From positions 248,001 to 312,000 of the forward strand of contig JAFKMU010000035.1 in assembly GCA_017305195.1 (NCBI GenBank): a stretch of 64,000 bases of DNA, written 5' to 3'. The translations under genes were made by a program, and so were the position numbers. The notes below the pieces were generated by a model. The model saw nothing but the letters and a program-made list of their open reading frames with translations. It was not told the origin of the DNA and did no database searches. The DNA is from Verrucomicrobiota bacterium (GTDB lineage Bacteria > Verrucomicrobiota > Verrucomicrobiia > Chthoniobacterales > Terrimicrobiaceae). Positions 1 to 7,550 of this stretch are shown here, piece after piece (within the stretch, counting starts at the first letter, position 1; each line of letters opens with the position of its first letter).

Positions 1-265
1 GTACACCGGGCCGGGAGGAGTCCTGTCTCGCGCCGTGATCAAGCAGGGGTGGAAACTCTATGCAACCGAGAAGCCGAATGGCGGCAGCGTCATCGCTCTC
101 TATGATCTCGACCGCGATCCCGGGGAATCGCGCGACATGGCGGCGGTCGAACCGGCGAAGGTCGAGGAACTTCTGGGCGAGTGGAATAAATGGGCGAAGA
201 GTCTTTCCCCCGCGCTGCAAGAGTGGAGGCTCTCGGAACCAGTCGGCGACCGCTTGAACAAATGA
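1..265 (+). CDS. Sulfatase, C-terminal end (partial)
   Basis: The frame is open from the window edge, so this is the 3' end of a gene that starts upstream. The visible residues read like the end of an arylsulfatase-type protein: a short strand with K-W-K-L-Y, then L-Y-D-L, then D-R-D-P-G-E-S-R-D, the usual sulfatase tail in which the ligand sheet is followed by a 'D-P-x-E' turn, and a closing helix. The catalytic half is not in the window, so the substrate cannot be assigned. It lies 70 bases before a same-strand FGE-fold protein and 2.8 kb before a complete sulfatase, which suggests one desulfation cluster. The GTG at 35 is internal and not the real start. Confidence 0.75.
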   Translation, partial: YTGPGGVLSRAVIKQGWKLYATEKPNGGSVIALYDLDRDPGESRDMAAVEPAKVEELLGEWNKWAKSLSPALQEWRLSEPVGDRLNK

Positions 266-335
266 CGCAAAACAGCAAGAATCCGGACGCTTCGCCGCGT
301 CGACGAGACGGCGAAAATGCGCTTGGCTAAGTGTC

Positions 336-3053
336 ATGAAGTTTCTCCCCTGGATATGTGCTGCGAGTTTGGCGGCATCCGCTTTTGCCGGGACGGAATC
401 CCGGAACGTGCGAATCGTTGACTTTGGTTCCGACCTGGGCAGCGGGGAGATTCCCTATCGAGGCAAACAGCCCGAAAAGAAAATCGCCTATGAAAAAACC
501 ATGGGAGGCGATTCGCGTCATGAGACGGGGCGTACTTTTGTTTCAGCGTGGCCGCTGAGTTTCGACGAGCCGCTGAACCCTCCCGGGATTCGTTATGATA
601 CGACGCAAAAGAACGCAGTCTTTTACGGCGGGTTGATCACCTTGACCATAAACAACCCGGAGCGCGGACTCAGTGAAGGTCATCTCAATGCAAACCATGC
701 CTTTCGGGATGATGTGAACTTCATGGCCTTGCAGGGAGGCGCTTTCAAGCCCGGCGAGGAGATCGAAGCCTATGCGCTGTGGTTCTGGAAGAAAAAGGAT
801 TTCCTGAACGGGGGTGCCAGCCAGCCCGTATCGTTCAACGACAAGAGCCTCATCGCCGTGCATGTATCCCGCTACTGGGGCGGGGTGCATGCCGGGCGGT
901 GGGTGGTGCGTGATGGAGAGACCTTTTATGTTTCTGAAAAGACCTTTGGGGATCAGTACAAACAGTTCACGTTTCAGGATAAGGACAACCCGATCGTTCA
1001 CCACACGCATATCCTGCTTCCCAATGCCACCCGATGGGCAAAATGGGAACCCCGCCCGCCGTATGCATTTTCCTTCGATCATAGGGCCGCCGATTTCCAG
1101 GCGCACCGGTTTACGGATGTTGCCGCCGTGGGGTTCCTGGTCACCAGGGAACTCACTCCGGCGGTCAAGGCTGTGCCGGGCGGATTGAGTCCCAATCAAC
1201 CGATCGCGGTGAAGTGGTACGCGTTTCGCTGTGATGCGGTGGTCGGGAATGGTGATATGCCGTCGACGCACATCCCGATGGTCGATGTGGCATCTGTCGG
1301 ATTGTCGGCAGGACGGTCGGAGATTTCGTTTTTCCAGTGGGAGCAAATCCGTCGGATCGTGGTGACCAACCAGTATGGGCGGGATCTCGGCGACCTCGGC
1401 TATTGCTTCCAGGGGGATGGCTCGATGGGGTCGATGCGTGTGGGCGACAACCCGCATTCCCCGGGTGAACCTGTCACAGACGTGACGTGGCTAGATGCCC
1501 TGGCCTGGTGCAACGCCCTGTCCGAAGTTGAGGGCAGGGAGCCCGCTTACTATACGGACGCGGAGAAAAAGGCGGTTTTGCGGCGCACGCTCGATCGGGA
1601 CAATGTCGAGAGCAAGCCGATGCAGGTTTTCTGGAAGCAGGAGGCCACGGGCTACCGGCTTCCGACCGAGGCGGAGTGGAAGGCGCTTGCCCTGGCCGGA
1701 GGGAAGGGGTTTGAGGACAACCCCGCGTGGACCGCTGCTAACTCCGGCGGGACGACTCAGTCCACGCTGGCGCAAAAGCCCGGCTCGCAGGGTTTGTGCG
1801 GCATGAATGGCAATGTGTGGGAATACGTCTGGCCCTCGCAGGAAGCGAGTGTGAATCCCGCCACCGTGCCGGAGGCGCTCGCGCTCGGCGGAGATTTTAC
1901 CACGGCAGCGGGTCGGCAGCCGCAGAATGTCGCTTTCGGAAGAGAGACGCCCTTTGAACATGGCTCCTATGGCATCGGGTTTCGCGTAGTCAGCGGTCCA
2001 TGGAAATCCTCATCCGGTTCCTCGGGGGAAATCCCCGCATGGAAGATCGAGCGCGGGGCGGTCATGGAGCCCGGCTCGGCGGCGGACGTGGCGGGTATCA
2101 GGGAATACGTGAAGAAGCATCTGGTGATGGTTGGGGTGCCTGGCGCCGGGCTGGCGGATGAGCGGGATTTTATCGATCCGCTCAGTATCCAGGAGCGCAA
2201 CACGACGCGAGCGAAGGCGCTGGACGACAAGTTTCTCGAGCGTCCGGGGGCGGCGGGGTCCCCGGTGGAGCAGGCTGCGGACAAGCCTCGTTCTCCTCGG
2301 GAGATTTATCTGGAAAAGACGGAGATCCCCTATGGCCTGTGGAACCGGGTGCGTGCATGGTCGGCCTCCCAGGGATATCGATTCAACTATCCTGGAGATA
2401 TCGGCAGCATGCGGATGGAGCGGCAAGCCGACACGGAGTTCGGGCCCGATCAGCCGGTGACCTACATCTCCTGGTACGATGCCGTGGCGTGGAGTAATGC
2501 GCTTTCGGAGTTGATGAATGCTTCTCCAGTCTACTTCACCGATCATGAGAAAAAGGGCGTCTTCCGCGCGGTCTCGCCGTTTCGTCTCGAGACCTATGCC
2601 GGCGCGGGCTATCCGAATCCTGTGTGGAAGAAGAACCGCCGGGCGGGAGAGGAGACCGACACGGCGCTCTCGACGCTGATCTTCTTTGACCCTGCCAGCG
2701 ATGGTTACCGGTTGCCGCTCTATGATGAGTTTCGCGCCGCCGCGGGAGCGGACACGCCGGGAAAGAATGGACTCGAGTGGACGGGAGCGAACTCGGACGG
2801 ACGCACTCACGCGGTCGGCACCGGAGGCGCGAGCCCGACAGGACTGTTCGACTTGGGAGGGAATGTGCTCGAGTGGGGCTGGGACCCGTCGGCGTCCCAT
2901 GTCAACTCCATGGTCGACTATCGTGTGAACGGCGACGGCTATTTCTTTGAATCCCCGACTCCGCCAAAGGGCAACAAGGCTTATTTCCGCGAATACACCG
3001 GGGCTGCCCGCTCGTTTATCGGGCTGCGCGTGGCCCGAGACAAGGGGAACTGA
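336..3053 (+). CDS. Secreted protein with N-terminal VDWG-type module and two SUMF1/FGE-like domains
   Basis: The 905-aa protein has a signal peptide (M-K-F-L-P-W-I, cut near A-F-A-G at about residue 19). A module of about 300 residues follows (I-V-D-F-G, then F-Y-G-G, then K-K-D-F-L-N-G-G, then S-R-Y-W-G-G). Two formylglycine-generating-enzyme-type folds come next, at roughly 310-555 and 650-905. Family signatures are the P-V-T-D-V-T-W-x-D-A-x-x-W-C-N-A-L block, G-Y-R-L-P-T-E-A-E-W near 439, G-M-N-G-N-V-W-E near 489, and G-I-G-F-R-V-V. The C-terminal Cys pair that true FGE uses to oxidise sulfatase cysteines is absent in both folds, so I infer a non-catalytic, probably ligand-binding role. 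It lies 17 bases before a sulfatase. It has a full-length paralogue at 13201. Confidence 0.85.
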   Translation: MKFLPWICAASLAASAFAGTESRNVRIVDFGSDLGSGEIPYRGKQPEKKIAYEKTMGGDSRHETGRTFVSAWPLSFDEPLNPPGIRYDTTQKNAVFYGGLITLTINNPERGLSEGHLNANHAFRDDVNFMALQGGAFKPGEEIEAYALWFWKKKDFLNGGASQPVSFNDKSLIAVHVSRYWGGVHAGRWVVRDGETFYVSEKTFGDQYKQFTFQDKDNPIVHHTHILLPNATRWAKWEPRPPYAFSFDHRAADFQAHRFTDVAAVGFLVTRELTPAVKAVPGGLSPNQPIAVKWYAFRCDAVVGNGDMPSTHIPMVDVASVGLSAGRSEISFFQWEQIRRIVVTNQYGRDLGDLGYCFQGDGSMGSMRVGDNPHSPGEPVTDVTWLDALAWCNALSEVEGREPAYYTDAEKKAVLRRTLDRDNVESKPMQVFWKQEATGYRLPTEAEWKALALAGGKGFEDNPAWTAANSGGTTQSTLAQKPGSQGLCGMNGNVWEYVWPSQEASVNPATVPEALALGGDFTTAAGRQPQNVAFGRETPFEHGSYGIGFRVVSGPWKSSSGSSGEIPAWKIERGAVMEPGSAADVAGIREYVKKHLVMVGVPGAGLADERDFIDPLSIQERNTTRAKALDDKFLERPGAAGSPVEQAADKPRSPREIYLEKTEIPYGLWNRVRAWSASQGYRFNYPGDIGSMRMERQADTEFGPDQPVTYISWYDAVAWSNALSELMNASPVYFTDHEKKGVFRAVSPFRLETYAGAGYPNPVWKKNRRAGEETDTALSTLIFFDPASDGYRLPLYDEFRAAAGADTPGKNGLEWTGANSDGRTHAVGTGGASPTGLFDLGGNVLEWGWDPSASHVNSMVDYRVNGDGYFFESPTPPKGNKAYFREYTGAARSFIGLRVARDKGN

Positions 3054-3070
3054 GTTCATCCATCAAGGCC

Positions 3071-4477
3071 ATGAACTGCGATCCGGATATCACCGCCTCA
3101 GGCCCGAAGGATGAGCTTCTGAGGGAACATGCGGCCAGATTGCGGGCGGCTGATCCCCGACCGAATATCCTGCTCGTTTTCACCGATCAGCAGACGGCTG
3201 CCGCCATGAGTTGCGCGGGCAACCGCTGGGTCGAGACGCCGGGCATGGATGCGCTGGCGAGACGAGGCGTCCGGTTCGTAAACTCCTACTGCGCCGCGCC
3301 AGTGTGCGGACCCTCCCGGGCGGCGATGGTAACCGGCCTCCCACCGCATCAGAACGGAGTAGTCTATAATGGAGATCCGCTGCGGATGAATCTGCCGACC
3401 ATCGGCTCGGTGCTGCGTTCCGCGGGCTATTACACGGCCTGGACCGGAAAGTGGCATCTTCCGGAGAGTTTTCTCCGGGAGAAAGTCGACGCCCATGGGT
3501 TCCATCACCGTCCTTTGACTCCCGAGGTGCCGTGGTGCGCGCTGGGCGACCAGACGGATTTTCTCACGGCCATGGACGCCGAGTTTTTCCTGAGATGGCA
3601 GGCGGCCAAGCAGGCGAAGCCGTGGTTCCTCGGCGTGTCGCTCCACAATCCCCACGACATCTGCTACCACGTGGTCGACGAGGTATCGACGAGTCCCAAT
3701 GTCGAGCACTTCCCACCGCTACCCGACAACTTCGCCGCCGATCCCGGCGAACCTGAGGCATTGCGGCTGCGTCGCCAAAACACGCGATACGGTCACGAAC
3801 TGGCGACCTGCGCCGACTGGGATGAGGCGCGATGGAGGACCTATCTCCAGACCTATGCGCATCTCGTCTCCCAGGTGGATCGGGCTGTAGGTTCTGTCCT
3901 GCACGCCCTGGCGGCTGGCGGCTGGCGGCAGAATACGATCGTGATATTCACTTCCGATCATGGCGAGGGTGTCGCTGCTCATCAATGGGCGACCAAGCAG
4001 TCCCTTTACGAGGAGGTGGTGGGAGTGCCTCTGATCCTATCGGGTCCCGGCATTGCCTCAGGGCTCACTGTCAGCCAACTGGCATCCGGGTTGGACCTCC
4101 TGCCGACCATCTGTGACTTCGCCGGAGCTGATGCTCCAGCCGGACTCCCGGGCAAAAGTCTCCGACCGGCCCTGTCGGGCGAGCACGGGGAGGGCTGGGA
4201 TCATGTGATATGCGAACTGGCGGCAGACAAGGATCGGCCAGAGATCCAGGGGCGCATGGTTCGCTCGGCAAGATTCAAGTATATGGCGTATTCGCCCGGC
4301 GAATCGACCGAGCAGCTGTTTGATCTGGAGGCTGATCCGGGCGAGACCTGCAATCTGGCGCGAGATGAGCGGTACCGTTCCGAACTGCTCCGGCATCGCG
4401 GGGTGCTCCTGACCTGGTGCCTGAAATCGGACGATCCGTTTCTGGAACTGCTGCCGTTTTCTCGCGAGGGCTGCTAG
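3071..4477 (+). CDS. Sulfatase (formylglycine-dependent, Cys-type)
   Basis: A 468-aa arylsulfatase-superfamily enzyme that would hydrolyse sulfate esters, probably from a glycan. Residues 31-40 carry the P-N-I-L-L-V-F-T-D-Q metal-site strand with D39. The activation motif is C-G-P-S-R at 79-83, so Cys79 is the predicted formylglycine precursor. A T-S-D-H-G-E motif gives the second metal-site Asp/His. The C-terminus has the usual D-L-E-A-D-P-G-E-T turn. No signal peptide is visible, so it looks cytoplasmic, unlike its secreted upstream neighbour. ATG at 3071 has AAGG a few bases upstream. Its end overlaps the convergent regulator gene by 4 bases. A working FGE or anSME must be encoded elsewhere. 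Confidence 0.93.
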   Translation: MNCDPDITASGPKDELLREHAARLRAADPRPNILLVFTDQQTAAAMSCAGNRWVETPGMDALARRGVRFVNSYCAAPVCGPSRAAMVTGLPPHQNGVVYNGDPLRMNLPTIGSVLRSAGYYTAWTGKWHLPESFLREKVDAHGFHHRPLTPEVPWCALGDQTDFLTAMDAEFFLRWQAAKQAKPWFLGVSLHNPHDICYHVVDEVSTSPNVEHFPPLPDNFAADPGEPEALRLRRQNTRYGHELATCADWDEARWRTYLQTYAHLVSQVDRAVGSVLHALAAGGWRQNTIVIFTSDHGEGVAAHQWATKQSLYEEVVGVPLILSGPGIASGLTVSQLASGLDLLPTICDFAGADAPAGLPGKSLRPALSGEHGEGWDHVICELAADKDRPEIQGRMVRSARFKYMAYSPGESTEQLFDLEADPGETCNLARDERYRSELLRHRGVLLTWCLKSDDPFLELLPFSREGC

Positions 4478-5637
4478 CTTCGCGGCTGGAAGCTGTTGCG
4501 ATACGCCCCGGGGGACTGGCCAAAGCGCTTTTTGAATTCCACGCTCAAGCGGGAGGTTGACCCGAGTCCGCTTTCACCCGCGATGGTCTCAAGGGTGGCG
4601 TCGGTGTGGAGCAGCATCTGGACGACCTTGTCCAGGCGCACACGCTGGATTTCTTCGTGAGGAGATCGGCCAAGGAGGGAACGGAATCTCCGCTCGAGGA
4701 CGCGCCGGCCCAGGGTGGTTTGAGTCAGGAGATCGGCGACGCCTATCCCCTCGCATGCATGCGTCCGGATGTAGCGCAGCAAGCCAGCGATAACCCGGTC
4801 GCCGACCGCATAGGTGTCGCTCGATCTCCGCACTGCGATTCCGGTCGGGCGGAATCGCACCGGAGCTGGGGATACATCCCCGCCTTCCATCATGCGATCG
4901 AGCTGCACGGCGGCTTCGTGGCCGATTTGCTCCCAGGGGATGATAACGCTCGAGATCAGGATCGGCTGGTCGAGGCAGAACTCGGGGATGTCTCCCACTC
5001 CGAGGATCGCGATTTCCTCCGGCACACGAATGCCGAGATGAAGGGCGGCGCGCAGCACCCGGGCGGCCATCATATCGCCTGAGGCAAAGACGGCGCAGGG
5101 CTTTCGCAGGAACCCGACCCAGCGATGCAAGGTCTCGTCGTCCGGCTCGATCAATGCGCCCCGGCGCCTTTTGTATCCCGGATAGGCAAAGTTCACGTCG
5201 AAGACATCAACCTGCCTGCCGGGCAGTGCCCGGAGAAATCCGCATAACCGCTGGTCGTCATTGGGGTCTTCCCCGGGGAAGCCAATACAGGCGAACTGCG
5301 GGAAGCCCAGCGTGGCCAGGTGGTCTGCCGCCATGGCGCCGATGGCCTCGTGATCACAGCCGACCTGGGCGCCCCGGTGCAGCATGCGCCCACCGTGGAT
5401 ATTGACGATGGGACAGGGCAGGCGACGGGCGTGCTTTACGAGATCGACCCGCCCCAGCATCCCGATGCAGCCATGCGGATGCCACCTGCGTGCATCGAGA
5501 AAGGCCTGAGGGCTTCGCTCGTAGTTAATCGTATCCCAGAGCATGGGCGGAGCCGAGTAACGGGTGATTCCGGCCCGGATCGCCCAGGCAAACCTCGGCA
5601 TGAACAACGCGATTCGTCTCTCTGCGTTCTCAACCAT
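4474..5637 (-). CDS. XylR-like AraC-family regulator (periplasmic-binding-like sensor plus AraC HTH)
   Basis: This 387-aa transcription factor has an N-terminal LacI/PBP1-like sugar-sensing fold (I-V-N-I-H-G-G around residue 80, F-A-S-G-D-M-M-A-A-R-V, then V-P-E-E-I-A-I-L-G-V-G) and a C-terminal AraC double helix-turn-helix. The C-terminal signature is R-R-V-L-E-R-R-F-R, followed by L-E-T-I-A-G-E-S-G-L-G and F-K-K-R-F-G-Q-S-P-G-A-Y-R. This is the layout of XylR from enterobacteria, which activates pentose genes when its sugar binds. The gene is convergent with the sulfatase and overlaps it by 4 bases. The target is not known; the GH28, rhamnosidase and sulfatase genes nearby are candidates. 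A paralogue with the same layout lies at 10393. Confidence 0.9.
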   Translation of the reverse strand: MVENAERRIALFMPRFAWAIRAGITRYSAPPMLWDTINYERSPQAFLDARRWHPHGCIGMLGRVDLVKHARRLPCPIVNIHGGRMLHRGAQVGCDHEAIGAMAADHLATLGFPQFACIGFPGEDPNDDQRLCGFLRALPGRQVDVFDVNFAYPGYKRRRGALIEPDDETLHRWVGFLRKPCAVFASGDMMAARVLRAALHLGIRVPEEIAILGVGDIPEFCLDQPILISSVIIPWEQIGHEAAVQLDRMMEGGDVSPAPVRFRPTGIAVRRSSDTYAVGDRVIAGLLRYIRTHACEGIGVADLLTQTTLGRRVLERRFRSLLGRSPHEEIQRVRLDKVVQMLLHTDATLETIAGESGLGSTSRLSVEFKKRFGQSPGAYRNSFQPRS

Positions 5638-5685
5638 GAAGCGATGCAGGGGATGAAAGCGGTTTGGCGCCGGCTGTCCGCACCT

Positions 5686-6039
5686 TTACTTTTTTGGCGT
5701 CGGTGAAGCCGCGGCCTGACCGTCGATCTCGATGATGTCGGTGATGACGAGCACCTTTCTCGCCTGTTCACCTTGATTGACTTTGCCGTGGGCCTTGATG
5801 GTCGCAGGGGTGTTGTTCAACTCCTTGACGCCATCAAATTCATTGGCCTTCTCTTTGAAGACGATGGCATCGAATTCTCCCCGGTTGAACTTTCCATAGG
5901 GAGCGAGAAGGTTCTTCTCCTTCCAGTACATCCAGTTTCCGGTGAGGATGTAGACGCCGTCGGCCTCAATGGTGACATCGGCCTGGCACCATGCCGCGGA
6001 AAGAAAAAGCCCGGCACACAGCACTTGCAGGTATTTCAT
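5686..6039 (-). CDS. Small secreted protein of unknown function
   Basis: A 117-aa protein with a clear signal peptide (M-K-Y-L-Q-V-L-C-A-G-L-F-L, cut near C-Q-A-D). The frame is open 48 codons further upstream, but only the ATG at 6039 gives a signal peptide, so I chose it. The mature part is small and charged, with E-A-D-G-V-Y-I-L-T-G-N-W and a later V-L-V-I-T-D-I-I-E-I-D-G strand, then a short Pro/Lys tail. I do not recognise the family. It is divergent from the GH28-like gene, and the TGGGACATG operator-like site lies between the two, so both may answer to the same regulator. Confidence 0.6.
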   Translation of the reverse strand: MKYLQVLCAGLFLSAAWCQADVTIEADGVYILTGNWMYWKEKNLLAPYGKFNRGEFDAIVFKEKANEFDGVKELNNTPATIKAHGKVNQGEQARKVLVITDIIEIDGQAAASPTPKK

Positions 6040-6099
6040 CAGGATCGGGGGTTTCCATGATGATGCCACGGCCTCCTGAAAAAGCGAGTACCCCGATTG

Positions 6100-6113
6100 T
6101 GGGACATGACCCT
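6100..6113 (+). promoter_or_regulatory. Operator-like near-palindrome TGGGACATGACCCT
   Basis: First of three intergenic copies of TGGGACATGRCCC (others at 7489 and 19743). Arms TGGG and CCCT flank a self-complementary CATG core. It lies about 38 bases before the GH28-like start and in the divergent region with the small secreted gene. A shared regulator is inferred. Confidence 0.5.
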
Positions 6114-6151
6114 CGGTAAAGGGATTCATCCGGCGGTGCGCGGCGGGAGAA

Positions 6152-7477
6152 ATGGGGTTATCCAAGATGCAAAACACCTCCACCCGGACCGAAGGCCCCC
6201 GCCAGACGCTTCTCGTACCCTCGCAAACCTACGCGGTCACCGTGGACGGGAAAACGGTCGCCTGTCTCGATGCAGGGAAGGCAGATTTTGCCAGTTGGGA
6301 AATGACCCGGCCCAGCGAAATAGTGGTCCGCGTAGACGGCGGCGCGATCGGGGCGACGATCTCTCCGCTCCGCCGGAATATCCGGCCCGTGGTGAATGGC
6401 GAAACGCTCACTTTTTCGATCAGGGAGCCGGGCCATTTCTGCGTCGTCCTGCCGAACCGCAAGCCGCTTTTTCTCTATATCGACGCTCCCGATGAGAGTC
6501 TCCCTGGGCCGGGCGGACGCCAGGTGCGATACTTTGGCGGAGGCAAGGTCTATGACGCCGGGCAGATCGATCTTTTCTCCGGCGATACGCTGTATATCGA
6601 GCGTGGTTCCGTGGTGCGCGGGAATGTCGTCTGCCGGGATGCCGAGGGAGTACGCATCTGTGGAGGGGGTATTCTCGATGGCTCGTACCATGACAACGTG
6701 TCTGGGGAGTTCGTCAGGTCGATTGTCTTTGAGAACTGCCGGGATGTCACCGTGGAAGGAATCATCATGGTCCATCCGACGACGTGGATGCTGGTCCTCG
6801 CACGATGCGAGCATGTGGTGGTGCGGGGCTTGAAGCAGATTGGCTCCTGCATGTCGTCGGATGGGATCGACATCTGCGGCTCCCGGGACGTCCTGATCGA
6901 GCGATGCTGCCTGCGCAATGATGACGACAACATCGCGGTCAAGTCGCTACTGACTCCGGATGGACATGACTGGCGGGGTGATGTCGCCGATGTCATCGTG
7001 CGGGACTGTACCTTTCTCAACGGCCAGCCCGGCAACGTCATGGAAATCGGCTACGAACTCAGCGCGGATCGCGTGGGCGAGGTCCTGTTTGAAAATATCG
7101 ACGTGATCCAGGCCAATGGAGACGGAGCGGTGTTTTCCATTCACAACGGAGACCGGGCGGTGGTGGAAAACATCACGTGGCGCGACATCCGGGTCGAGCA
7201 CTACTGGGACAAGCTCGTGGACCTTCGCATCGTTCACTCCCGGTACAATCGCGATGAATCGAGAGGACATATCCGAAACATCCGGCTGGAGAAAATCGAG
7301 GTGAAAGGGTCCATCTATAATGAAGGTTGTTCCATTTCGCTAATAGGAGGCTTTTCCCCGGACCATAAGGTCTCGGGAGTGCGGTTCGAGGATGTTTTTC
7401 TCAACGGGAAAAAAGTGACTGACGGCGATGCCATCGATCTCCACCTCCGGCACGCGACCGGCATTGTTTTTTCCTAG
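6152..7477 (+). CDS. GH28-like right-handed beta-helix glycoside hydrolase
   Basis: This 441-aa enzyme resembles polygalacturonase-family GH28, which hydrolyses galacturonan or rhamnogalacturonan chains by inversion. The parallel beta-helix is visible as repeated V-x-V/I-x turns from about residue 150. Catalytic-type Asp residues are seen in S-S-D-G-I-D (D237, D240) and in N-D-D-D-N-I-A-V-K-S (D257-D259). The classical G-H-G is replaced by a G-N-V-M-E-I-G-Y-E block, as in many GH28 relatives outside the plant-pathogen type. No signal peptide is visible, which suggests action on imported oligosaccharides. ATG 6152 is used; ATG 6167 is an alternative and spacing to GGGAGA does not decide between them. 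It sits before a GH78-like rhamnosidase, consistent with rhamnogalacturonan-type substrates. Confidence 0.85.
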   Translation: MGLSKMQNTSTRTEGPRQTLLVPSQTYAVTVDGKTVACLDAGKADFASWEMTRPSEIVVRVDGGAIGATISPLRRNIRPVVNGETLTFSIREPGHFCVVLPNRKPLFLYIDAPDESLPGPGGRQVRYFGGGKVYDAGQIDLFSGDTLYIERGSVVRGNVVCRDAEGVRICGGGILDGSYHDNVSGEFVRSIVFENCRDVTVEGIIMVHPTTWMLVLARCEHVVVRGLKQIGSCMSSDGIDICGSRDVLIERCCLRNDDDNIAVKSLLTPDGHDWRGDVADVIVRDCTFLNGQPGNVMEIGYELSADRVGEVLFENIDVIQANGDGAVFSIHNGDRAVVENITWRDIRVEHYWDKLVDLRIVHSRYNRDESRGHIRNIRLEKIEVKGSIYNEGCSISLIGGFSPDHKVSGVRFEDVFLNGKKVTDGDAIDLHLRHATGIVFS

Positions 7478-7488
7478 GCGATCCCGTG

Positions 7489-7502
7489 TGGGACATGGCC
7501 CC
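7489..7502 (+). promoter_or_regulatory. Operator-like near-palindrome TGGGACATGGCCCC
   Basis: Second copy of the TGGGACATGRCCC motif. It lies in the 73-base gap between the GH28-like and GH78-like genes, about 48 bases before the latter's start. Its presence in so short a gap suggests that the GH78-like gene has its own regulated promoter. Confidence 0.5.
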
Positions 7503-7550
7503 GATGGCGGGATTATGCCTCAGGTCAGGTGATACGCATCTTCCTGAGTC

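Noticed and set aside
2010-3059. 349-aa minus-strand frame opposite the tandem FGE-fold protein
   Set aside because: High-GC shadow with Arg-rich composition and no recognisable family.
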